Shown: positions 8,310-14,598 of the stretch, one piece after another
Layout: each line of letters starts with the position of its first letter
Position numbering within the stretch: position 1 is the first letter of the stretch
From: a bacterium
Lineage (GTDB): Archaea; Nanoarchaeota; Nanoarchaeia; Woesearchaeales; UBA10216
DNA: 38,497 nt
NCBI GenBank assembly: GCA_024206195.1
Contig: JAAGZO010000794.1
Coordinates: 1-38,497, forward strand
Reading direction: 5' to 3'
Notes under the pieces: model-generated
Seen by the model: only the letters and a program-made list of their open reading frames with translations
Database searches by the model: none
What the model was told of the DNA's origin: nothing
Position numbers and translations under genes: made by a program

Positions 8310-8876
8310 ATGGCAGAAGAAAATAAAGAATCACACATATTTGCTTTGAGAACAACAGCAAACAGAGAAGATCAGGTTATGGACTTTGTTACTTCTAATG
8401 CTAGCCGAAAAAAGGAGCTAGAGGTCTACGCAGTGATGAGACCTCATGGCATGCGTGGCTACATTTTCATTGAAGCACTTAACAGAATTGATGCAGAACA
8501 AGCTGCATTCAAGGTTCCTTATGCTAGAGGCATCCTTCCAAAGGAGATTGCCTATAACGAAATAGAGCACATGCTCGAACCAGCAAAGAAGATTGAGATG
8601 GATGTAAGAAAGAGTGACGTTGTTGAGATAATCAGTGGTCCATTCAAGAGAGAACAGGCAAAGATTTCAAGAATAGACAAGTCAAAGGAAGAGCTTGTTG
8701 TTGAATTGCTTGAAGCAGCTGTTCCTATTCCAATTACACTTAAACTTGATGCTGTAAAGGTAATAAGAAGAGACTCTGAAGAAGAAACAGATGATGGGGG
8801 AGAAGAGAAGACCGATGAAGAAATTGAGGCATCAGGAACCATGAAAATGCCTTCTTCTGGAAAAAAGGAGAAATAA
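8310..8876 (+). CDS. spt5: Transcription elongation factor Spt5 (NusG homologue)
   Basis: Elongation factor that binds the RNA polymerase clamp (with Spt4) and increases processivity. The NGN domain covers about residues 8-92, with the RPHGMRGYIFIEA segment. A KOW domain follows at about 98-152 (DVVEIISGPFKREQAKI). The last 35 residues are an acidic/Lys tail, giving 188 residues against about 145-150 in many archaea. It starts one base after the secE stop. Confidence 0.95.
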   Translation: MAEENKESHIFALRTTANREDQVMDFVTSNASRKKELEVYAVMRPHGMRGYIFIEALNRIDAEQAAFKVPYARGILPKEIAYNEIEHMLEPAKKIEMDVRKSDVVEIISGPFKREQAKISRIDKSKEELVVELLEAAVPIPITLKLDAVKVIRRDSEEETDDGGEEKTDEEIEASGTMKMPSSGKKEK

Positions 8877-8928
8877 CGTAACTTTTATAAACGAATCCGA
8901 AATTCCTCATAACACATAACGATCAAAA

Positions 8929-9699
8929 ATGCCTAAACAAACAGTAGAATCACTTATTGAAGGGGGAAAAGCAACAGCAGCACCTCCACTAGGACCAGCA
9001 CTTGGACCTCTAGGCGTAAACATTGGCCAAGTAGTTGCAGACATAAACAAAAAGACTGCATCATTCAAGGGAATGCAGGTCCCAGTTAAGGTTGTAGTAG
9101 ATTCTGATACAAAAGAATATGAAATTTCTATTGGTACACCACCAGCAAGTTCATTGATTCTAAAGGAAGCTGGTGTTAAAAAAGGCTCATCAAATCCACT
9201 TCAGGACAAGGTTGCAGACCTGAAGATAGAGCAGGTAATCAAGATCGCAAAGATGAAAGAAGACTCCTTACTTGGAAAGGGTATGAAAGAAAAGGTAAAG
9301 GAGATAATCGGAACTTGTAATTCTATGGGAATTCTTGTTGAAGGAAAGCCAGCAGTCGAAACAATTGAAGACATTAAAAATGGTTCTTTCGCACAGAAGA
9401 TAGCAGACGAAAAGACTGAGCTTTCAGCAGCAGAGCTAAAGGAGCTTGAGGTAGAGAAGAAGCGCCTTGCAGAAGAGATTGAACAACGTAGAGAAGAGTT
9501 TGTCACAAAGGCAAAGGAACTGATTGAAGGTATGAAGGGCAAGGAAAGAAGCGAAATAAAGGGCAAACTAACTCAAGAAGGAATACCTGCTCAGATAGTA
9601 AACGAACTTCTACCTGCTGAAGAAGCAGAGAAACCTGGCGAAGAGAAGAAAGAAGAAGCTGGTAAAGAAGAGCCTGCAAAAGAAGAAAAGAAGAAGTAA
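8929..9699 (+). CDS. rpl11: Ribosomal protein uL11 with a long C-terminal extension
   Basis: L11 of the GTPase-associated centre of the large subunit. The N-terminal domain carries the signature PPLGPALGPLGVNIGQV. The RNA-binding C-terminal domain ends near residue 160. About 95 further residues follow. They comprise a predicted charged helix (ELEVEKKRLAEEIEQRREEF), a small helical segment, and a Lys/Glu-rich tail after residue 230. Typical archaeal L11 is about 160 residues. A TATA box at 8882-8892 (CTTTTATAAAC) indicates its own promoter in addition to read-through from spt5. The usual archaeal partners L1, L10 and L12 do not follow. Confidence 0.95.
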   Translation: MPKQTVESLIEGGKATAAPPLGPALGPLGVNIGQVVADINKKTASFKGMQVPVKVVVDSDTKEYEISIGTPPASSLILKEAGVKKGSSNPLQDKVADLKIEQVIKIAKMKEDSLLGKGMKEKVKEIIGTCNSMGILVEGKPAVETIEDIKNGSFAQKIADEKTELSAAELKELEVEKKRLAEEIEQRREEFVTKAKELIEGMKGKERSEIKGKLTQEGIPAQIVNELLPAEEAEKPGEEKKEEAGKEEPAKEEKKK

Positions 9700-9720
9700 T
9701 TTTTCTATTTTATTCAGTTG

Positions 9721-9742
9721 TCAAGAACCAGAGGGTTCTTGA
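9721..9742. terminator. Perfect hairpin between convergent rpl11 and eS17
   Basis: TCAAGAACC and its exact complement are separated by AGAG. It lies after a T-rich stretch downstream of the rpl11 stop and could act as a terminator or processing site for either strand. Confidence 0.4.
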
Positions 9743-9750
9743 GCACACAA

Positions 9751-9793
9751 GAAATTCCGAAATGAAGCAATGAGATTGCGCAATAGGAATTTC
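9751..9793. other. Second, nested inverted repeat (possible structured RNA)
   Basis: GAAATTCC at 9751-9758 is complementary to GGAATTTC at 9786-9793. Inside it, GCAAT and ATTGC pair around GAG. A TATA-like GTTTAAATTC (9798-9807) faces the minus strand. The structure is seen in sequence; expression as an RNA is conjecture. Confidence 0.3.
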
Positions 9794-9829
9794 TCAGTGT
9801 TTAAATTCAAGAAAATGATAAATCAAGAA

Positions 9830-10027
9830 CTAATCTTTTTTCTTTTTCAGGTTAACAAGCCTTGTAGCATAGCCTGCAATAACATTTCTTGTTTTCTTTG
9901 AAGAAGTCTTAAGGAATTTGCTAACTAGCTCTTTGTTCTTATCAAAGTCAGCAGTCATCTCAGTGCCATGTCTATCCATAAGCTGCTGAGTTGTCCTCTT
10001 AACTAATTGTGTTTTTATTCTACCCAT
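9830..10027 (-). CDS. rps17e: Ribosomal protein eS17
   Basis: Small-subunit protein of the archaeal/eukaryotic S17e family, 65 residues, typical for archaea. It starts MGRIKTQLVKRTTQQLMDRH and contains FDKNKELVSKFLKTSSKKTR and IAGYATRLVNLKKKKD, all family hallmarks. A TATA box (GTTTATAAAG on the plus strand, 10051-10060) lies 28 bases from the ATG, so the message is probably leaderless. It converges on rpl11, with two hairpins between them. Confidence 0.95.
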   Translation of the reverse strand: MGRIKTQLVKRTTQQLMDRHGTEMTADFDKNKELVSKFLKTSSKKTRNVIAGYATRLVNLKKKKD

Positions 10028-10170
10028 ACTAAAAAGTTGAATTTTGGATTGTTTATAAAGCTTTGTATTTTTTATAACAAAAATTTCACCAAAAATAGAG
10101 AGTTTTAAACAAATTCAGTTTTTTATAACAGTAAACATCTAAATTAGAGATATATAAAGCAAATCACAAT

Positions 10171-10182
10171 CTTTATATATAA
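10171..10182 (+). promoter_or_regulatory. TATA box of the 46-aa acidic gene
   Basis: CTTTATATATAA is about 29 bases before the ATG at 10205, the same spacing as the other leaderless genes here. This supports the small ORF as real. Confidence 0.5.
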
Positions 10183-10204
10183 GTTAATCCATCATAAAAC
10201 GTTA

Positions 10205-10345
10205 ATGATAAAAGATCGTCGATTCCTCCCACTAGAAGAACATGAGCCTGTTGAGGAGTATGACGATTTTGAAGAAGAACTTGATGTTTCTGAAGACAAC
10301 GCAAATTATCCGCGAAGAAAAAATTATCTTTACATAGCAAGTTAA
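10205..10345 (+). CDS. Small acidic protein, 46 aa, unknown
   Basis: The ORF starts MIKDRRFLPLEEHEPVEEYD, has a strongly acidic centre, and ends with a basic PRRKNYLYIAS segment. It has no membrane segment and no Cys. The support is a well-spaced TATA box with a leaderless start and normal codon use. No family recognised. It is followed by another TATA box for the next gene, so it is probably monocistronic. Confidence 0.5.
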   Translation: MIKDRRFLPLEEHEPVEEYDDFEEELDVSEDNANYPRRKNYLYIAS

Positions 10346-10370
10346 ATCCAGATACGGTTTCTAAAGCAAG

Positions 10371-10380
10371 ATTTATATAA
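10371..10380 (+). promoter_or_regulatory. TATA box of the small membrane-protein pair
   Basis: ATTTATATAA lies about 27 bases before the ATG at 10402. Confidence 0.5.
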
Positions 10381-10401
10381 CACTACATCAAAGTATAGTG
10401 T

Positions 10402-10569
10402 ATGAACCCTTTAACACTAAAAATAATAGCAGTGGTGATTGTTATTATAGTAATCTTGAATTTCCTTCTGCTGATTTTTCACATGGTAAACGTATTGCAG
10501 TTCTGGGTTACAATAATTATTGCAGCAATCTTTGCTTATGTTGCATTACCAAGACTAAGAAAAAAGTAG
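10402..10569 (+). CDS. Small membrane protein, 55 aa, unknown
   Basis: The ATG at 10402 opens a frame starting MNPLTLKIIAVVIVIIVILN and ending LPRLRKK. Two hydrophobic helices (about residues 7-28 and 31-49) are joined by a short turn, with positive charges at the C-terminus. The overlapping GTG frame at 10398 gives an implausible Cys/Asn-rich product and is rejected. The start is 27 bases from a TATA box. Nine bases separate it from the next coding region, whose Shine-Dalgarno overlaps its stop, indicating an operon. Confidence 0.65.
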   Translation: MNPLTLKIIAVVIVIIVILNFLLLIFHMVNVLQFWVTIIIAAIFAYVALPRLRKK

Positions 10570-10578
10570 GTGACTTGA

Positions 10579-11181
10579 ATCGCTGATGAAAAACTGGTTG
10601 AATACATCAAAGCGAACCTCGAAAAAGGGGTACCTGAAGATAAGATAAGAGATTCTCTCTTTCACGCAGGATATGATGCAGTATTAGTTGGTCAAGCGAT
10701 GATTGCAGCTACTGGAAAAAAACCGCATAGTGTTAAAAGCGATGAAAATTCCAGAGAAGGTTTCATCGGCTTTTTATTCAAACATCCATTTCTTGTTGCC
10801 CTTGCAGTTCTAGTACCCATTATAATTATTTTGCTGTTTCTGGGACCCGTAGGCCAGCTAATTGCTGTGATAATAACGATTCTTACAATCGATATTGCAA
10901 TTAATACAGGTGCAGCTTTCTTTATAGAAACAATGTACCCTATTTCAACAGGAAGACCCACAAGTTTCAATAGTTGCATAGGTACGGGCGTGATACTTAC
11001 CTTTTCAGCGATATTCGGAACAATAGGCCTTGTTATTGCACTTATGATGATAACTGAACTTGATCTCATTAAAGCTATAATTTTTGCAATTGTCCTTAGC
11101 ATTGCCCGTCTTTTTGTATATTTTTTGATAATATTTATTGCAAGCGCTTTATTTGGAATAGCTACAGGGATAATGGGATAA
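10579..11181 (+). CDS. Multi-pass membrane protein with N-terminal helical domain; apparent ATC start
   Basis: The frame containing ATG 10699 stays open upstream to 10579 and encodes ADEKLVEYIKANLEKG followed by PEDKIRDSLFHAGYD. This is a small helical domain that often begins membrane proteins in Woesearchaeota-like archaea (family knowledge from memory). The only codon before it is ATC, preceded by TGA. AGGTGA (10568-10573) sits 5 bases before that ATC, as a Shine-Dalgarno should. Either ATC initiates, or an ATG has mutated or been miscalled. Four or five hydrophobic helices follow residue 68. Starting at 10699 would delete the domain. No function recognised; Yip1-like topology is possible. 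Confidence 0.65.
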   Translation: MADEKLVEYIKANLEKGVPEDKIRDSLFHAGYDAVLVGQAMIAATGKKPHSVKSDENSREGFIGFLFKHPFLVALAVLVPIIIILLFLGPVGQLIAVIITILTIDIAINTGAAFFIETMYPISTGRPTSFNSCIGTGVILTFSAIFGTIGLVIALMMITELDLIKAIIFAIVLSIARLFVYFLIIFIASALFGIATGIMG

Positions 11182-11201
11182 ACAATTCTAAAGAAAATGA
11201 A

Positions 11202-11275
11202 AGCGCGGGGAGGGATTTGAACCCCCGAATAATCGCTCTGCAGGCGATCGCCTTAGGCCACTTGGCTACCCACGC
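11202..11275 (-). tRNA. tRNA-Cys (GCA anticodon)
   Basis: On the minus strand, acceptor GCGTGGG pairs with CCCGCGC (one G-T). The D stem is GCC/GGC, and anticodon stem ATCGC/GCGAT encloses CTGCAGA, giving anticodon GCA. The T arm is GGGGG/CCCTC with loop TTCAAAT. The discriminator is T (U73), the classic Cys identity base. There is no intron and no encoded CCA. It starts 13 bases after the tRNA-Arg end with no room for a promoter, so the two are probably processed from one transcript. Confidence 0.95.
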
Positions 11276-11288
11276 ATTTATGATAATA

Positions 11289-11394
11289 CGGACCTGCTGG
11301 GATTTTCGTCGATCTTTTTTTGAAAAGATTTGTTTCGAACCCAGGATCTACAGCTTAGAAGGCTGTCGCCTTATCCAAGCTAGGCTACAGGTCC
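11289..11394 (-). tRNA. tRNA-Arg (TCT anticodon) with a T-loop intron
   Basis: On the minus strand, acceptor GGACCTG pairs with CAGGTCC. The D stem is GCCT/AGGC, and anticodon stem ACAGC/GCTGT encloses CTTCTAA, giving anticodon TCT. The T stem CTGGG/CCCAG is interrupted. After TTCGAA comes a 31-base insert (11303-11333), then the T that completes a normal loop TTCGAAT. Removing the insert gives a 75-base tRNA. A TATA box (11420-11429) lies about 27 bases upstream. The insert sits between positions 59 and 60, not at the canonical 37/38 site. Confidence 0.93.
11303..11333 (-). other. tRNA-Arg intron with bulge-helix-bulge-like fold
   Basis: The T stem is followed by TTCG, which pairs with CGAA at the intron end, forming the 4-bp helix. 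The 3' bulge is AAT. Inside, ATCTTTT pairs with AAAAGAT around CAAA. Cutting after the second base of each bulge yields exactly TTCGAA joined to T. The 5' side is a six-base bulge opposite CGA, so the motif is relaxed rather than strict. Confidence 0.8.
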
Positions 11395-11473
11395 ACAAAT
11401 CAAAAGGAGAAATAGGCAATTTATAAACTTTTGCTATATAAAAGGAAGATTTTTGTAGATTTTGTAATTATAA

Positions 11474-11983
11474 TCAATCCTTCTTGAACATAGGATAATA
11501 ATCACTCTCAATTATCATACTTGTTGCTTCAATGCGATCAGAACTTATGCCATCAGAACCTAAATATGTTCCAATAACAGTTACTTGCTGTTTATCACCA
11601 TCAGTAGCTTCATTTTTGAAAGCCTCTTTTGCTGCTCCATAATCTCCTTCAACAGAATTACAATTTAGGATAGATCCCTTTCGTTCTCCTCTTTCAATGG
11701 TCACCTTCTTTCTACTATCCCAAGTCTTAATACCCATTACTTCTTGCTCAGTTCCATCTGCAGATACCTCAATTGAAACATAAGGATAACCTTCAACAAT
11801 CACATGGTCTCCATGATTCATAATTGATTCCTGAAGAAGTTCATCAATAGTAAAATTATAGTGAACCGGATCAGTAGCTTTGCACCCAGAAGTTCCAATA
11901 GCAAGAGCGGTTAAACCAACTAAAACTGTCTCTCTAGGATGATCTTTAATTGTATGATATAAACTGTTGATTGCGTTGTACAT
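11474..11983 (-). CDS. Putative secreted or lipid-anchored protein, 169 aa, unknown
   Basis: The N-terminus has charged residues, then a hydrophobic stretch VLVGLTALAIGTSGCKA (about residues 20-36). It ends in a Cys in a lipobox-like context, suggesting membrane anchoring outside the cell. The remainder is beta-rich with segments such as DHVIVEGYPYVSIEV and QQVTVIGTYLGSDG, which could be an OB-like barrel; this is a guess. The TATA box (12007-12016) is 28 bases from the ATG. The motif TCAGTAGTAAC lies just upstream of that box and also upstream of the neighbouring orphan operon, implying joint regulation. Confidence 0.7.
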   Translation of the reverse strand: MYNAINSLYHTIKDHPRETVLVGLTALAIGTSGCKATDPVHYNFTIDELLQESIMNHGDHVIVEGYPYVSIEVSADGTEQEVMGIKTWDSRKKVTIERGERKGSILNCNSVEGDYGAAKEAFKNEATDGDKQQVTVIGTYLGSDGISSDRIEATSMIIESDYYPMFKKD

Positions 11984-12006
11984 AATAAGACAGAAAAAAT
12001 AGTGCC

Positions 12007-12037
12007 TTTATAAATCTTTCGATTATGTTACTACTGA
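12007..12037 (-). promoter_or_regulatory. TATA box plus upstream element TCAGTAGTAAC, copy 1
   Basis: On the minus strand, TCAGTAGTAAC (12027-12037) is followed by a 10-base spacer and the TATA box GATTTATAAA (12007-12016). The same 11-mer with the same 10-base spacer precedes the TATA box near 13480. A transcription activator site shared by the two units is the simplest reading. Confidence 0.6.
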
Positions 12038-12077
12038 ACAATAAAAAAAATTAATCTTTGCTATAATATCCGCCAGT

Positions 12078-12428
12078 TTATTGACAAAGTGTCATTGAAT
12101 TGCTAACCATGCAGTATATTCCTACTGCACCTGCAGAATAAAGAACAGTATTTGCAGCCTTTGGGCTGCCCAGCTTATTCAACAGAGAATATGCACCTGC
12201 TAAAAGTAATAGACCCGCTCCCTCACGTACAATAGCGCCTCCATCATTACCAAATTGTTCCATTAGAAATCTTGGAACAGGATTCATCTCACCTTCTGTA
12301 CCAAATTCCTCTGCACAATAATAGGTTGACATGGTATCGCCGACCCTTGATGCAGCAAAAACACCAAAGGATAGAATTGTATGATCAATCTTGTTTACAA
12401 CATTATCCAGGGTCTCACTCACTTGCAT
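12078..12428 (-). CDS. Small membrane protein, 116 aa, DUF5658-like pattern
   Basis: Residues 30-55 read GDTMSTYYCAEEFG then EGEMNPVPRFLME. This resembles the D-x2-ST...E-x-NP pattern of DUF5658-type membrane proteins (recalled, not searched). Two further hydrophobic segments lie at about 66-84 and 92-112. Its ATG is two bases after the stop of the upstream 102-aa gene, and a GGAG sits inside that gene's end, so it is the last gene of a four-gene operon. Function unknown. Confidence 0.65.
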   Translation of the reverse strand: MQVSETLDNVVNKIDHTILSFGVFAASRVGDTMSTYYCAEEFGTEGEMNPVPRFLMEQFGNDGGAIVREGAGLLLLAGAYSLLNKLGSPKAANTVLYSAGAVGIYCMVSNSMTLCQ

Positions 12429-12430
12429 TT

Positions 12431-12739
12431 TTACTCCGTTGGACCCTGCCCAAATAGCTTATTAACTGCATCACTCATATCTTGACCCGCATGATTCAAC
12501 TTATCATATCCTGTTTTAAAAGCGTCTATACCATCATAAGAAGACCAATCACTTGATCTGACCAGTTTGATGCACTCTGCAACAACCGGATCCTTAGAAA
12601 ATTCATGTAATCTATTAATCAATCCTGTTCTTTCTGTTTCTGCAACTCCAGTCTCATCGTCCTCAAGAGAAAATCGTGCTCTCAGCATGTAATGACTAAC
12701 AAAATGTTCCATGCTTGCCAGATCTCTTTCTGGGCTCAT
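12431..12739 (-). CDS. Unknown soluble protein, 102 aa
   Basis: Starts MSPERDLASMEHFVSHYMLR and is predicted all-helical and acidic, with no signal peptide or membrane segment. Its ATG overlaps the upstream gene's TAA by one base. An AGGTGG Shine-Dalgarno lies 5-6 bases before it. No motif recognised. As a cytosolic member of an otherwise membrane or secreted operon it might be a partner or chaperone; this is only inference. Confidence 0.65.
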   Translation of the reverse strand: MSPERDLASMEHFVSHYMLRARFSLEDDETGVAETERTGLINRLHEFSKDPVVAECIKLVRSSDWSSYDGIDAFKTGYDKLNHAGQDMSDAVNKLFGQGPTE

Positions 12740-13170
12740 TATTTATCCACCTGTTCTTTATGTCTGCTGTAGAATGGCCTTAATTTTATGCCATCTATTG
12801 CAGTAATCGGAGCATACTGTTCAAAATCTCCCTCACTCGCATCACAACCAAGTAATGCAAATTGTTTGCCATTGACCCTTTTAGAACTATTTATAATTCC
12901 AAAATCAAGCCCATTTGACACATTACCAAAATTAACAGCATAAGCATGAATACCCTCCCTTTCACCCTCATTTTGATCACAAAGAACGCCTAATTCAATA
13001 CGGCCTGCCTTTTGAGGATGAGGAAAACTTAAATACATAATTTTCAAGCCAACAGAACCTGGACTAAAGCGACCCAATCCAAAGTCAAAAGACTTTTCTC
13101 CACCATTTAGTTTTACTTCTATTGATGCTGGTCTCAATGTTACACGTCCCAAGGTCTTTTCGAGTTGCAT
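12739..13170 (-). CDS. Unknown beta-rich protein, 143 aa
   Basis: The middle part contains FGNVSNGLDFGIINSSKRVN followed by GKQFALLG. This recalls the repeating NVxGLxLGLxN pattern of LA_2272-type surface-repeat proteins, a weak resemblance. The rest is beta-strand rich with two Cys. No clear signal peptide is present. The Shine-Dalgarno AGGTGA lies about 6 bases before the ATG. It is the second gene of the orphan operon, 35 bases after the 72-aa gene and overlapping the next gene by one base. Confidence 0.65.
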   Translation of the reverse strand: MQLEKTLGRVTLRPASIEVKLNGGEKSFDFGLGRFSPGSVGLKIMYLSFPHPQKAGRIELGVLCDQNEGEREGIHAYAVNFGNVSNGLDFGIINSSKRVNGKQFALLGCDASEGDFEQYAPITAIDGIKLRPFYSRHKEQVDK

Positions 13171-13205
13171 ATATTCACCTAGAAAATTGGTAAAGAATAA
13201 AAAAT

Positions 13206-13424
13206 TTACTCCATTGGAGCTTTTACGTAGTCCAGTGCAGGGCCTACATTAAGATTGTACATTGCATCAGGCAGTACCTGTTCTAATGTCCTCTCTATTG
13301 CAGGCGGTGTTATGTCTTGCTCAACAGACACATTGGGTGTATCAGCTGTAAGAGCAGAACCCCCAAGTATACTAGCAAAACCAAGACCTGCTATTGCTAA
13401 ACATGCTTTATTGTATCCATCCAT
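13206..13424 (-). CDS. Small secreted protein, 72 aa, unknown
   Basis: MDGYNKACLAIAGLGFASIL is a plausible signal peptide with an alanine-type cut near residue 27. The mature part is about 45 residues, with Pro and acidic residues, ending YVKAPME. GGAGGTAA is placed 6 bases before the ATG. It is the first gene of the four-gene orphan operon. The start of transcription predicted from the TATA box at 13473-13482 leaves a leader of about 28 bases, unlike the leaderless neighbours. Confidence 0.65.
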   Translation of the reverse strand: MDGYNKACLAIAGLGFASILGGSALTADTPNVSVEQDITPPAIERTLEQVLPDAMYNLNVGPALDYVKAPME

Positions 13425-13472
13425 TTTTCATTACCTCCCATTATCATAATATAGCTTCTAAGAAAGAACTAG

Positions 13473-13503
13473 TATTTAAACCTTTCTATTTTGTTACTAC
13501 TGA
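13473..13503 (-). promoter_or_regulatory. TATA box plus upstream element TCAGTAGTAAC, copy 2
   Basis: On the minus strand, TCAGTAGTAAC (13493-13503), a 10-base spacer, then GGTTTAAATA (13473-13482). The 21 bases including the spacer match copy 1 at 19 positions. The element lies in the short gap after the convergently spaced top6A stop. Confidence 0.6.
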
Positions 13504-13515
13504 TAGGTGATAATA

Positions 13516-14598
13516 CTAAGGTAGCCAGGTTTTGGGGTTTTTGAGCTTCTGAGGCAGGTATTTCTCCATTACAAAGTTTAATCCCCACTTTGCAAGAGCT
13601 TGCTGCTCTGCTCTGGTCTTCATCTGTATCTGCTGCTTTATTGTCTTCTGCCACTCCTTGTGATGCTGTACAAAAGGATCATTTTTCAATGCATCCCTGC
13701 CTCGCTTGATATCTATTTCCTTCATAGGGTGTGTTGGCAGTTTGTAATCTATTATGTCCTGCGCTGTAACTCCTATAAATTGGGCTTTTGGAACGCAGAA
13801 GAACTCATTGATATGTGCAGCATTTCCAGATCCAACCTTTAGAGTTCTGTATATGTTAAAATATCCGTAAAAGTCTGAGTCGCAGAACACGTAAACAGGC
13901 AGCTTCTTATCATCAGAAAGCCTTCGAATAAATCTTCTGCATGCTCTTGTTGGAACGCCTCCCATTGCAATCAGTATGCAATTGGATTTTTTCCAGTAAT
14001 TGTGCTTAACAAGTCTTTGGAACATACCCGCTGTTTCTATTGCAAGTATGAACTTTGCATTTGTCTCAAATTTCAAGTGTTCTACTGAGATTGGGATTGA
14101 ATATGCTCCTGTTCCCATCTTTGTACAGTCAATCTTTATTACCTTTCCAGTGTCAGGATCCTTGTCAACAACTATCAGCTTTCCTGCAATATCCCCGCCT
14201 TTTTCTTCGGGTATGAAACCAAGCTGTTCCCTGTTGACCATCATCATTGCTTCGATGTCATCCATCACAGTGTCTGATTCTGGCTGCTCTTTAAAGCGGG
14301 CTTCAGCCCAGTTCTTTGAAACATAGTATGCTTCTCTCTTTGTTGCCATATCATCCTTTTCAACAATGTCTTTTGACAAAGACATCATTCTTAGTGTCTG
14401 TGCAAATGTCTTTGCTGTTGAAGCAGTCAGTGTTCTGCTCTTCATCTTTCCAATCATTTCAAAGAAGCCTTCTTTAGGATCATACTTTACATTATTGAGA
14501 GATCTAAGAGGCATCTCGAGCTTTGGCTGTTTTTTCTTCAGCACGCTCTTATAGATCTCATTTGCTTTTTCCTTTATCTCCTTCAGTACTTTTGTCAT
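13516..14598 (-). CDS. top6A: DNA topoisomerase VI subunit A
   Basis: Spo11-like DNA-cleaving subunit of the type IIB topoisomerase, 360 residues. The catalytic tyrosine is Tyr92 in KREAYYVSKNW (second Tyr of the R-E-x-x-Y motif). The Toprim acidic residues are Glu188 (ILAIETAGMF) and Asp240/Asp242 (FCDSDFYGYF), and GGVPTRACRRFIRRL is conserved. The start overlaps the end of top6B by 41 bases, so translation is probably coupled and subunit ratios matched. The heterotetramer relaxes supercoils and decatenates chromosomes. Confidence 0.97.
   Translation of the reverse strand: MTKVLKEIKEKANEIYKSVLKKKQPKLEMPLRSLNNVKYDPKEGFFEMIGKMKSRTLTASTAKTFAQTLRMMSLSKDIVEKDDMATKREAYYVSKNWAEARFKEQPESDTVMDDIEAMMMVNREQLGFIPEEKGGDIAGKLIVVDKDPDTGKVIKIDCTKMGTGAYSIPISVEHLKFETNAKFILAIETAGMFQRLVKHNYWKKSNCILIAMGGVPTRACRRFIRRLSDDKKLPVYVFCDSDFYGYFNIYRTLKVGSGNAAHINEFFCVPKAQFIGVTAQDIIDYKLPTHPMKEIDIKRGRDALKNDPFVQHHKEWQKTIKQQIQMKTRAEQQALAKWGLNFVMEKYLPQKLKNPKTWLP

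Noticed and set aside
9745..9830. C/D-box guide RNA in the rpl11-eS17 spacer
   Set aside because: No convincing C box (RTGATGA) paired with D boxes (CTGA) at proper spacing was found on either strand.
10398..10586. 62-codon ORF starting at GTG 10398
   Set aside because: Its product is an implausible Asn/Cys/Tyr-rich peptide. The overlapping frame from ATG 10402 gives a clean two-helix membrane protein at the right TATA distance.
11217..11426. 69-codon plus-strand ORF
   Set aside because: It lies across the two minus-strand tRNA genes and has no coding character.
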